Source of the DNA: Dyadobacter sp. Leaf189
Lineage (GTDB): Bacteria; Bacteroidota; Bacteroidia; Cytophagales; Spirosomataceae
Assembly: GCF_001424405.1 (NCBI RefSeq)
Contig: NZ_LMPS01000005.1
Location: forward strand, 588,780 to 652,779
Length of the DNA: 64,000 nt
Reading direction: 5' to 3'
Shown here: positions 1 to 7,214 of the stretch, in pieces
Layout of the letters: the number at the start of each line of letters is the position of its first letter
Position numbering within the stretch: position 1 is the first letter of the stretch
Program-made: the position numbers and the translations under genes
Notes under the pieces: generated by a model
Told to the model about the DNA's origin: nothing
Database searches by the model: none
Seen by the model: the letters and a program-made list of their open reading frames with translations, nothing else

Positions 1-1
1 G

Positions 2-898
2 AACCTCATCGTAGGTACTTATATGGTACCCGAAGTTTTCCCTGAGCTCGGTGACATTTATGCACCCGAAGCGAAAGTGATCCACTTTGACCTGAATGCA
101 TACGAGATCGCCAAAAACCACCGGGTTGACCTGGGCGTGGTAAGTGATCCCAAGCTCTCGCTGGCGGAACTCGCCGAGGTACTTGAAGCGATGATCTCGA
201 CGGACCAAATGGCCGAAGTAATTCAGCGTATAGAGGAGATCGGTACCGCGAAGAGTGAAAAGATAGCGAAGGAGAAAGAAGCTGACCAGCAATATTCAGG
301 ATCGCCGCTGCGTATGGCGCAGTTCTCGAAAGTACTTGCAGAGAAGCTGAACCTGGACGAGACCGTTATCTTCGACGAAGCCCTCACCAGCTCGCCCGCT
401 GTAAGCAGATACATTCCTCAAAAAGCAGCAGGACAGTATTTTACAACCCGCGGAGGATCATTGGGCGTAGGATTTCCGGGCGCTATCGGAGTGAAGCTTG
501 CAAACCCTGAAAAAACGGTGATCGGCTTCTCCGGCGACGGCGGCAGTATGTACACGATTCAGACATTATGGTCGGCTGTTCGTCACAATGCCGGTGCCAA
601 ATTCGTAGTCTGCAACAACGGTTCCTACAAGCTTTTACAGCTCAATATCGACCAATACTGGAAGGAGCGCGAAATTGATAAACATCCATTCCCGCTTCCA
701 TTCGACCTTTCTTATCCGGCAATCCGTTTTGACATTCTCGCGCAGTCAATGGGCGTAGAGGCAGTTCGTGTTGAGAAAGAAGAAGATATTTTACCGGCAA
801 TCGAACGCATGCTGGCAGATGATAAGCCATTCCTGATTGACCTCGTCCTGGAAGGTGACCACAAATCTGACTGGGTGAAAGTGAACTGTTCACAATAA
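2..898 (+). CDS. Thiamine diphosphate-dependent enzyme, C-terminal part (truncated by window edge)
   Basis: The reading frame is open from base 2, so the gene starts outside the window; the first internal ATG is at 23. The product resembles the middle and C-terminal domains of ThDP enzymes of the benzoylformate decarboxylase/acetolactate synthase superfamily, which cleave or join 2-keto acids. The ThDP-binding signature is visible: GDGG in FSGDGGSM, followed about 25 residues later by the NN of VVCNNGSY. An aromatic-rich stretch before it (SRYIPQ, GQYFTTRGGSLGVGFPGA) matches the cofactor-domain entry. The catalytic Glu of the N-terminal domain cannot be checked. It lies 27 bases upstream of a GMC oxidoreductase, so the pair probably acts in one catabolic route. 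The substrate is unknown. Confidence 0.85.
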   Translation, partial: NLIVGTYMVPEVFPELGDIYAPEAKVIHFDLNAYEIAKNHRVDLGVVSDPKLSLAELAEVLEAMISTDQMAEVIQRIEEIGTAKSEKIAKEKEADQQYSGSPLRMAQFSKVLAEKLNLDETVIFDEALTSSPAVSRYIPQKAAGQYFTTRGGSLGVGFPGAIGVKLANPEKTVIGFSGDGGSMYTIQTLWSAVRHNAGAKFVVCNNGSYKLLQLNIDQYWKEREIDKHPFPLPFDLSYPAIRFDILAQSMGVEAVRVEKEEDILPAIERMLADDKPFLIDLVLEGDHKSDWVKVNCSQ

Positions 899-925
899 GC
901 GATTACCTAAACCTCCACTTGTAAA

Positions 926-2449
926 ATGTTGAATAATCAAGTTTACGATTACATCATTGTGGGAGCCGGCGCGTCCGGAAGTGTGTTGGCCAACAGGTTA
1001 AGTGCCGATCTGGCTAACAGGGTTTTGTTGATAGAGGCAGGCGGCAGTGATCAAAATCCCGCAATCAAAGAGCCGGCAGGCTTTGTTAGTCTCTGGGGTT
1101 CCGAAATGGACTGGAAACTGGAAACTACGCCGCAGCCTGGTCTGGGTGGTCGCAGTATTACCATCAATCAGGGTAAGGTGCTGGGCGGCAGTACATCGAT
1201 CAATGCGATGATGTATGTGCGCGGTAATCCTGCCAACTTCGATCTCTGGGAGCAACTTGGCGCAGAAGGCTGGTCTTACAAGGATGTTTTACCGTTTTTC
1301 AAAAAATCGGAAAACTTCGAAAACGGCGCTTCTGAATACCATTCCACCGGCGGAGAGCTCAGCATCCGTGACTGTCCCGACGAAGTAATGCGCTCCACGC
1401 ATTTCCTGGAAGGCGCAACGGAACTCGGCTACGACGGACCCTACTTGGATTACAATGGAGAGCGCCAGGAAAACGGTGCCGGCCTTTTGCAGTTCCATAT
1501 CGACAAGAACAACCGCCGGGACAATGGCGCATCTGCTTTTCTGGATCCCATTCAATCAAGACCTAACCTGACTATCCTTACCAATGCGCTGGTCAGCAAA
1601 ATTTTGATTGAACAAAAAAAAGCATTTGGGGTTGAGTTTGAAGCCGGAGCGCTTACCTGGAATGCACTTGCCGAAAAAGAAATCATTATCAGCAGCGGCG
1701 CACTAGCATCGCCCAAGCTGCTGCTGCTCTCGGGCATTGGTCCCGCCGCTGAACTGGAAGCGCTTCAAATCCCGGTGATCGCCGACTTACCTGGTGTAGG
1801 AAAGAATTTGCAGGACCATTTGCAGCTTCCAATGATTTTCCGGTCTAGGATACCAATGCCGAATACAACCTTACTGACGGGCAATGCCATTTTCCTGTGT
1901 ACAAAAGAGGAGGGAGGGCAGGTCGATTTGCAAATCAACTTTACACCCAGCCTCCCGCAGCCACTCGCACCTTTGCTACCTGATTTCGGCGGACCAATTT
2001 GCATTTTCCTGCCAATCCTTGTACAAGCTGAGAGCAGGGGAGAAGTGACGCTGCGCTCTTCCAATATCCGGGACGCGGCAGTTGTTAATCCCAATTACCT
2101 GAGTGAGCCGGCCGACGTGCAGGTTCTTATTAAAGCAATTGAAATCGTCAGAAAAATAGCTGGTACCTCCAAGTTTGAACCGCTTAACGGAGGCGAGATG
2201 GTGCCCGGCAATGCAGATCCTGAAAGTTATATCCGCAGCCAGTGCTCCACATTGTGGCACCCGGCCGGTACCTGCAAAATCGGAAACGATGCAATGGCAG
2301 TGGTAGATCCGCAGCTGCGGGTACACGGGATACAGAACCTGCGCGTGGCAGATGCGTCGGTTATGCCCACAGTTACCAGCGGAAATACAGTAGCAGCATG
2401 CTTTATGATCGGTGAAAAAGCAGCCGAAATGATCCTCGCAGAACGCTGA
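926..2449 (+). CDS. GMC-family FAD oxidoreductase (choline/alcohol dehydrogenase type)
   Basis: This 507-residue protein is full length for the glucose-methanol-choline oxidoreductase family, which oxidises alcohols using FAD. The N-terminal Rossmann motif YIIVGAGASGSVLANRL (residues about 9-25) and the EAGG that binds FAD ribose are clear. The second signature, GKVLGGSTSINAMMYVRG, and the C-terminal WHPAGTCKIG with the catalytic His are present. VADASVMPTVTSGNT closes the FAD site. No signal peptide is visible, so it is probably cytoplasmic, unlike many periplasmic Bacteroidota GMC enzymes. It follows the ThDP enzyme and precedes three NTF2-like proteins. The substrate cannot be read from sequence. 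Confidence 0.92.
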   Translation: MLNNQVYDYIIVGAGASGSVLANRLSADLANRVLLIEAGGSDQNPAIKEPAGFVSLWGSEMDWKLETTPQPGLGGRSITINQGKVLGGSTSINAMMYVRGNPANFDLWEQLGAEGWSYKDVLPFFKKSENFENGASEYHSTGGELSIRDCPDEVMRSTHFLEGATELGYDGPYLDYNGERQENGAGLLQFHIDKNNRRDNGASAFLDPIQSRPNLTILTNALVSKILIEQKKAFGVEFEAGALTWNALAEKEIIISSGALASPKLLLLSGIGPAAELEALQIPVIADLPGVGKNLQDHLQLPMIFRSRIPMPNTTLLTGNAIFLCTKEEGGQVDLQINFTPSLPQPLAPLLPDFGGPICIFLPILVQAESRGEVTLRSSNIRDAAVVNPNYLSEPADVQVLIKAIEIVRKIAGTSKFEPLNGGEMVPGNADPESYIRSQCSTLWHPAGTCKIGNDAMAVVDPQLRVHGIQNLRVADASVMPTVTSGNTVAACFMIGEKAAEMILAER

Positions 2450-2508
2450 ACTACTCGAAAGGCAGCGCATTGATTTACAAAAAGACCCATAACCTCAATT
2501 CAAATACA

Positions 2509-2934
2509 ATGTTGACACAAGAAGCGATTAAAGAACTGGCTATCGACTGGTACAAGAAACTGGACGTCCATGTTCCTATGGTGGAAGTATTGCCCCTGCT
2601 TGCAGATGCAGAGCTGGAAATGGTTTTTCCCGAAGCGACCGTGTACGGATATGCCGGCTTTGAAGGTTGGTTCCAGCGCGTAATCCGCATTTTCTTCGAT
2701 GAAGTACATACTGTGAAAAGTGTCGAGTCGGAGATTTCGGGTGATAAGGCTACCGTGAAAGTAGTAGTGCAGTGGGAGGCAAGTGTATGGAATGCACCTG
2801 AGCCTTTCAGCAAACGCATTAAGTGCGATGCTTTCCAGACCTGGGAAGTGAAACTGAATGATGCAGGCAAAGTCATCATCAGCAAATACATCGTAGACGG
2901 ACTCGAATACCACGAAGGTTCGGCTACACTTTAA
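2509..2934 (+). CDS. NTF2/SnoaL-like protein 1
   Basis: A protein of 141 residues. I chose the ATG at 2509 (MLTQEAIKELAIDWYKKLDV) over the in-frame start at 2470, which would add 13 polar residues unlike the family. The pattern of an N-terminal helix, the core FEGWFQRVIRIFFDEVHTV and then alternating beta strands (DKATVKVVVQWEAS, TWEVKLND, KVIISKYIVDGL) fits the NTF2-like cone fold. That fold hosts small-molecule isomerases, hydrolases and binding proteins. It is the first of three consecutive genes of this type. The function is unknown; a role on the product of the two upstream enzymes is an inference. Confidence 0.7.
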   Translation: MLTQEAIKELAIDWYKKLDVHVPMVEVLPLLADAELEMVFPEATVYGYAGFEGWFQRVIRIFFDEVHTVKSVESEISGDKATVKVVVQWEASVWNAPEPFSKRIKCDAFQTWEVKLNDAGKVIISKYIVDGLEYHEGSATL

Positions 2935-2967
2935 AACGATCATTTATACCCTTATCCTTTTCACCTC

Positions 2968-3360
2968 ATGAAGAACGTACCTGATACCAAGCTGGGTAAA
3001 ATGTACAGAGCGCACATCCAGCACATTCTGGACAAGAATATCGATGCGCTTTTGGATCAATATACAGACGACGCGACGCTGATCAGCAGCTTCTCCAAAT
3101 CACCGGTTATTTACAAAGGCCGCGATCAGGTGAACGAGCATATGCAGGGCATTCTGGGGATTGACGGTCTGGAAACTGAAATTGTTTTCTGGGCTGAGAC
3201 CGAGAATCCTGAAACGCTGATGATCACCGAGCAGATCACCATGACAGTGGGCGGCGAAAAGAGCGAAATGCGTTTCGCAGATAGCTGGGTACTTGAAAAT
3301 GGCAAGATAGCGATCCACTTCGCAGGAATGGTACAGCATCCGGACGGAACACTGGCCTGA
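2968..3360 (+). CDS. NTF2/SnoaL-like protein 2
   Basis: A 130-residue protein with the SnoaL-like layout: an N-terminal helix pair (MYRAHIQHILDKNIDALLDQ), then YTDDATLIS, the GRDQVNEHMQGIL helix, and three strands ending in HFAGMVQHPDGTLA. The sequence YTDDATL followed by YKGRDQV is typical of SnoaL/DUF4440-like enzymes and ketosteroid-isomerase relatives. It lies 33 bases behind the previous NTF2-like gene and 46 before the next, so the three are likely cotranscribed. Sequence similarity to its neighbours is low, so they are old paralogues or independent recruits. Specific activity is unknown. Confidence 0.75.
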   Translation: MKNVPDTKLGKMYRAHIQHILDKNIDALLDQYTDDATLISSFSKSPVIYKGRDQVNEHMQGILGIDGLETEIVFWAETENPETLMITEQITMTVGGEKSEMRFADSWVLENGKIAIHFAGMVQHPDGTLA

Positions 3361-3406
3361 AAAACCGATTGATTCAGAACATTATTCTCAACTATATCCT
3401 AAAACT

Positions 3407-3739
3407 ATGAAAGCGTTTTATGACGAACAGGTAGCATTGCTGGCAGATCGCAATGCAGAAGTACTGGTTGACAAGCACTATGCAGCAGATGCAGAAATGG
3501 TGGTGCTCAGCGGACCAGAGCCCATTGTTGCCAAAGGAGCGGAAGCGATCAAGAACCTCTTCTCAGGTTATCTTGAATATGTGTACCGCGGCTTTATTTC
3601 AACCGAAAAATTTGCGACGACCGACGACAGTATCATGTTTGAAGCAACCATTGACACAGTCAACGGGCCAACCAGGATCTATGACGCGATGTTGCTGAAA
3701 GACGGAAAGATCATCAGACATTATTCGGGTCTTAAATAG
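3407..3739 (+). CDS. NTF2/SnoaL-like protein 3
   Basis: A short (110-residue) member of the same fold. It has the N-terminal helix MKAFYDEQVALLADRNAEVL, then HYAADAEMVVLSG, GAEAIKNLFSGYLEY and closing strands IYDAMLLKDGKIIRHYSGL. KDGKIxRHYxGL is a common ending of SnoaL-like proteins. It is the third NTF2-like gene in a row and precedes the DJ-1/PfpI gene by 62 bases. No catalytic residue can be assigned with confidence. Confidence 0.72.
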   Translation: MKAFYDEQVALLADRNAEVLVDKHYAADAEMVVLSGPEPIVAKGAEAIKNLFSGYLEYVYRGFISTEKFATTDDSIMFEATIDTVNGPTRIYDAMLLKDGKIIRHYSGLK

Positions 3740-3801
3740 CCTGGCGGATCTGGATTTTTCCAAATCTAAATTTTACGTAACTCCTCTAAACGTGTTTCTC
3801 T

Positions 3802-4371
3802 ATGAAACTTGCCGGAAAAAAGATCGGTATTCTGTTCGAAGCCGACTTCTTTGAGAACGAAATCTTCTACTACAAGTTCAGGTTCCCCGAGGAAGGTGCA
3901 GAAGTGCATTTCCTTTCCAGGCTCTGGGGCCAGGACAAACTGACATTCCTGGGCCACGAGTACCGTGCTCCGGTGGATTGCTGGGAGACTTTCGAGAACA
4001 TGAGCGATGAAGAGCTCAGGACTTATGATGCCATTATCGTTCCCTCGGGAATGGTTTCCGACAGACTGCGTTACACGGAGGATGTGGAGAAAATCCCGCC
4101 TGCTACTGAATTTCTGAAACGCGTATTCGCTGAGCCGGGTATCCTGAAAGGCATTATTTGCCACGGTCTCTGGCTGGTAGCTCCTGCTACCGAGCTCGTG
4201 AGAGGCAGAAAGCTGGTTTGCCACAACAACCTGATCGGCGACGCCAAAGCCTACGGCGCCATTTACACGAATGAAGACGTAGTCGTGGATGGTGACCTGA
4301 TTACGGGACGGTCGGGCGGACATGCCCATTTATTTGCCAAAAAGATCATCGAAACCCTTTCTGCAAACTGA
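3802..4371 (+). CDS. DJ-1/PfpI family glutamine amidotransferase-like protein
   Basis: A 189-residue DJ-1/PfpI superfamily protein. The N-terminus KKIGILFEADFFENEIFYY matches the strand followed by the conserved acidic residue of the family. The nucleophile elbow reads GIICHGLWLVAPA, with Cys in the CHG position used by PfpI/DJ-1 and YhbO-like enzymes. IIVPSGMVSDRLR and DGDLITGRSGGHA fit the later strands. Family activities include proteolysis, glyoxalase III-like and hydratase reactions, and protein or nucleotide deglycation. Which applies here is not readable. The next gene starts 7 bases downstream, so the two are probably translated together. Confidence 0.88.
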   Translation: MKLAGKKIGILFEADFFENEIFYYKFRFPEEGAEVHFLSRLWGQDKLTFLGHEYRAPVDCWETFENMSDEELRTYDAIIVPSGMVSDRLRYTEDVEKIPPATEFLKRVFAEPGILKGIICHGLWLVAPATELVRGRKLVCHNNLIGDAKAYGAIYTNEDVVVDGDLITGRSGGHAHLFAKKIIETLSAN

Positions 4372-4378
4372 TATCAGT

Positions 4379-4804
4379 ATGGACACAACTTTTTTCCATT
4401 TGGCATTGACCGTCAAAAACCTGGCAAAGTTTGAAGCGTTCTACGCAAAGCATTTCGGTTTCAAACGTGCCAGAACGATCAGTCTGGGCGATGATGCTGA
4501 ACTTGTTTTCCTGAAGAACGACAAGAACGTGTACCTCGAAATATTCCCGCCGGAAGAAGAGCGGCCGGTCGCTATGTCAGAAGCAGACGGTCCGCACTAT
4601 CCGGGCCTGCGCCACATTGCATTCTCTGTGGAGGACATCGACGAAAAACTCAGGTTAATGGGTGATGATGCAGTAATCACACTCGGCCCGCTTCATTTTG
4701 ACGAGGTAATCGAAGGCTGGAAGACAGTCTGGCTGAAAGATCCGGAAGGAAACATTATTGAGATTACCCAAGGGTACCGCGATCAAGAAGGCGTGGGCGC
4801 CTGA
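4379..4804 (+). CDS. VOC (glyoxalase/dioxygenase fold) protein
   Basis: A 141-residue protein starting at the ATG of MDTTFFHLALTVKNLAKFEAF; the longer frame from 4322 overlaps the upstream gene and is less likely. Two beta-alpha-beta-beta-beta modules are visible: FHLALTVKNLAKFEAFYAKHFGFK and, later, PGLRHIAFSVEDIDEKL ending with VWLKDPEGNIIEITQGY. This is the standard vicinal-oxygen-chelate arrangement. Metal ligands could be the His of FHLALTV, Glu of VYLEIF, His of RHIAFS and Glu of IIEIT, as in glyoxalase I. The substrate is unknown. The stop codon ends immediately before a palindromic repeat pair. Confidence 0.88.
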   Translation: MDTTFFHLALTVKNLAKFEAFYAKHFGFKRARTISLGDDAELVFLKNDKNVYLEIFPPEEERPVAMSEADGPHYPGLRHIAFSVEDIDEKLRLMGDDAVITLGPLHFDEVIEGWKTVWLKDPEGNIIEITQGYRDQEGVGA

Positions 4805-4877
4805 CCCTTCGACCGCCCGGCGGCCCGGTGCGCTCAGGGTGACAAAACGCCTTGTCACCCTGAGCGGAGTCGAAGGG
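4805..4877. repeat. Inverted pair of REP-like elements (long and short form)
   Basis: Bases 4805-4843 hold a 39-base unit (minus orientation) and 4854-4877 a 24-base unit (plus orientation). Both share the ends GTCACCCTGAGCG and GTCGAAGGG. Facing each other they can form a long hairpin just after the VOC stop codon. The same units recur at 9345-9534. They may act as a terminator or mRNA-stabilising structure. Confidence 0.85.
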
Positions 4878-4931
4878 ACGAGCGACCCGCATTTTACAAA
4901 GTTATCATAAGAACACCTTAACTATTTGAGC

Positions 4932-6755
4932 ATGAATATAGATTTCACTTTTTCAGATACCATTGCAGGTTATATCACGGGATATAATGCAGAGGAACGG
5001 TGGTTCACGTTGGAAACTTCTGACAAAAGACCATTCAAGTTAAATCTGATCCCCTCCACTTATGCGCGCAGTGTTCAGAACCTGACAGAAGGCTGGCAGG
5101 ATCCGGGCGACATTACTGCATTTCTTTCAACAAACGGACAGTATGTATTCGCTTACGGAACATTCTATCCGAATGCAGGTGAAAACGAAGCTGCATTTGA
5201 AGCACAGCAGCTGATCTTCCCTGGAAAAGAACCTAAGGTTTACCGCCACGAAGAGCAGAACTGGTGGATCACCCAGATCAGCTCCATTGCTTCCAGCTAT
5301 CTGAAATGGCAGTTCGACTACCCTAAGGAGGAGATCAACTACAAGAACTACCGCACCATGCTGCATTTGGGAGGTTCTAAAAAAGGAGATTACCTGCAGG
5401 AGACCGATACGATTTCACGGATGGTGTACGGATTCGCATCAGCTTACCTTCTGACAGGAAAAGACGAATTCCTCGAAGGTGCAGAGCTGGGTACCGAATA
5501 CCTGCGTGACCACATGCGCTTCTTCGATCAGGACGATGATCTCGTATACTGGTACCACGGCTTGAAAGTGGAAGGTCAGAAGGAGACGAAATTGCTTACT
5601 TCCGAGTTCGGTGACGATCTGGACGCGCTTCCAATGTACGAGCAGATCTACGCATTGGCAGGACCAACACAAACTTACCGCATTACGGGTGACCAGCGCA
5701 TCCGCGATGATATCGACAAGACCATTGATCTTTTCGAAAAATACTTCAAAGACCACAATGGGGAAGGTTATTTCTCTCACTTGCACCCGATCACACTGGA
5801 TGCGCATGAAGAATCGCTCGCGCACAACCGGGCGCGCAAAAACTGGAACTCGGTAGGAGACCACGCGCCTGCGTACCTGATCAACCTGTACCTGGCAACA
5901 GGCGAGAAAAAGCATGCAGACTTTCTGGAATATACTTTTGATACTATTACAAAGTATTTCCCGGATTACGAGAATAGCCCGTTCGTTCAGGAGAAGTTCT
6001 TCGAAGACTGGAGTAAAGACCAGACCTGGGGATGGCAGCAAAACCGTGCGGTAGTAGGTCACAACCTCAAAATTGCATGGAACCTGATGCGTCAGCAGTC
6101 TTTGACACCAAAAGATGAGTACGTAGACTTCGCCAAGAAGATCGCTTCCCTGATGCCGGAAGCAGGATCAGATCAGCAGCGCGGCGGCTGGTACGATGTG
6201 GTGGAAAGAGTGAAAAAAACCGGCGGAAAGCACCAGTTTGTGTGGCACGACCGTAAAGCGTGGTGGCAGCAGGAGCAGGCGATCCTTGCTTACCTGATCA
6301 TGTACGGGGTTCTGGGAGACGAAGAATATGAAAAACAAGCACGCGAAGCAGCTGCATTCTACAATGCATTCTTCCTTGATAATGACGATGGCGGTGTTTA
6401 CTTCAACGTGCTTTCGAATGGAATGCCTTACCTGCTGGGTACAGAGCGTTTCAAGGGAAGCCACTCAATGAGCGCTTACCACAGTACGGAACTATGCTAT
6501 CTGTCAGCGGTTTACATTAACCTGTTGATCACAAAACAGCCTACGTACTTCTACTTCAAGCCTTATCCAAACGGCTGGCCGGACAATATCCTCCGCGTTT
6601 CACCGGATATCCTTCCTGAGGGCAGCATTTACATCAGCGAAGTGTTTATCAATGATCAGCCTTACGATAACTTCGATGCACAGGCATTGACGGTGACACT
6701 TCCGGAAACAGAGGAGCGTCTGCGGGTGAAAGTACAAATCAGTCCTAGTAAGTAA
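4932..6755 (+). CDS. AGE-family (N-acylglucosamine 2-epimerase-like) protein with extra domains
   Basis: The protein has 607 residues from the ATG at 4932; a TTG two codons earlier is also in frame. The central part, residues about 120-530, shows an (alpha/alpha)6 barrel of the AGE/cellobiose epimerase type. Examples are ETDTISRMVYGFASAYLLTG, the motif VVGHNLKIAWNLMRQQ with the His-Asn pair usual in the active site, and KAWWQQEQAILAYLIMYG. The family is usually about 400 residues. Here about 115 beta-rich residues precede the barrel and about 80 follow it (FYFKPYPNGWPDNILRVSP onward), so this may be a distinct subgroup. No signal peptide is seen. It may epimerise or isomerise a sugar, but the substrate is unknown. 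Confidence 0.8.
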   Translation: MNIDFTFSDTIAGYITGYNAEERWFTLETSDKRPFKLNLIPSTYARSVQNLTEGWQDPGDITAFLSTNGQYVFAYGTFYPNAGENEAAFEAQQLIFPGKEPKVYRHEEQNWWITQISSIASSYLKWQFDYPKEEINYKNYRTMLHLGGSKKGDYLQETDTISRMVYGFASAYLLTGKDEFLEGAELGTEYLRDHMRFFDQDDDLVYWYHGLKVEGQKETKLLTSEFGDDLDALPMYEQIYALAGPTQTYRITGDQRIRDDIDKTIDLFEKYFKDHNGEGYFSHLHPITLDAHEESLAHNRARKNWNSVGDHAPAYLINLYLATGEKKHADFLEYTFDTITKYFPDYENSPFVQEKFFEDWSKDQTWGWQQNRAVVGHNLKIAWNLMRQQSLTPKDEYVDFAKKIASLMPEAGSDQQRGGWYDVVERVKKTGGKHQFVWHDRKAWWQQEQAILAYLIMYGVLGDEEYEKQAREAAAFYNAFFLDNDDGGVYFNVLSNGMPYLLGTERFKGSHSMSAYHSTELCYLSAVYINLLITKQPTYFYFKPYPNGWPDNILRVSPDILPEGSIYISEVFINDQPYDNFDAQALTVTLPETEERLRVKVQISPSK

Positions 6756-6758
6756 ATG

Positions 6759-6856
6759 GGTATCGGCTTTCGGCTATCGGCTTTCAGACATCGGCTTTTT
6801 TGAGAATAAAAGACTTTGATTACTGATTAACGACTGCCGAAAGCCGACAGCCAAAA
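6759..6856. repeat. Intergenic palindromic repeat with CGGCTTTCGGC units
   Basis: Three near-direct copies of a TCGGCTTT unit lie at 6761-6799 and their inverted counterpart GCCGAAAGCCGACAGCC at 6836-6852. The two arms can fold into a large imperfect hairpin between the AGE gene and the STAS gene. It may separate the transcripts of the two genes. Confidence 0.6.
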
Positions 6857-6872
6857 CTAACCGCTGCAAACT

Positions 6873-7211
6873 ATGAAAGTAACTATTACCGAACAGGACG
6901 ATATTACGGTACTACAGGTAACGGGTGATATTGACAGCAAGACCGCTCCCGAGTTTGAGAGAAACGCACGTGCGGCGACTGATTCAAGTAAAAAGATCGC
7001 CATTGACCTGACGGAAGTCGGATTTATGTCGAGTGCAGGGCTGCGTGTGCTGCTGATGGTGTACAGAAACATCCGCGCCCAGAACGGGAATGTGGTACTG
7101 GTCGGTGTTTCCGAGGATATCCAGGACGTGATGTCGACTACCGGTTTTATCAACTTTTTCACGATCGTTGAAACGGTGGACGAAGCGCTTGTCATTCTTA
7201 AACAAGACTAA
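6873..7211 (+). CDS. STAS-domain anti-anti-sigma-type antagonist (RsbV/SpoIIAA-like) 1
   Basis: A 112-residue single STAS domain. The family signature reads IDLTEVGFMSSAGLRVLLM (residues 44-62). By alignment with SpoIIAA the phosphorylatable serine should be Ser54. Such proteins are switched by Ser phosphorylation from an RsbW-like kinase and reset by a PP2C phosphatase; both are encoded in this block (9927 and 24245). The start codon of glgX follows the stop by three bases, so the two are almost certainly cotranscribed. That links partner-switch signalling with glycogen use, which is an inference. A second STAS gene follows at 9595. Confidence 0.92.
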   Translation: MKVTITEQDDITVLQVTGDIDSKTAPEFERNARAATDSSKKIAIDLTEVGFMSSAGLRVLLMVYRNIRAQNGNVVLVGVSEDIQDVMSTTGFINFFTIVETVDEALVILKQD

Positions 7212-7214
7212 GCT

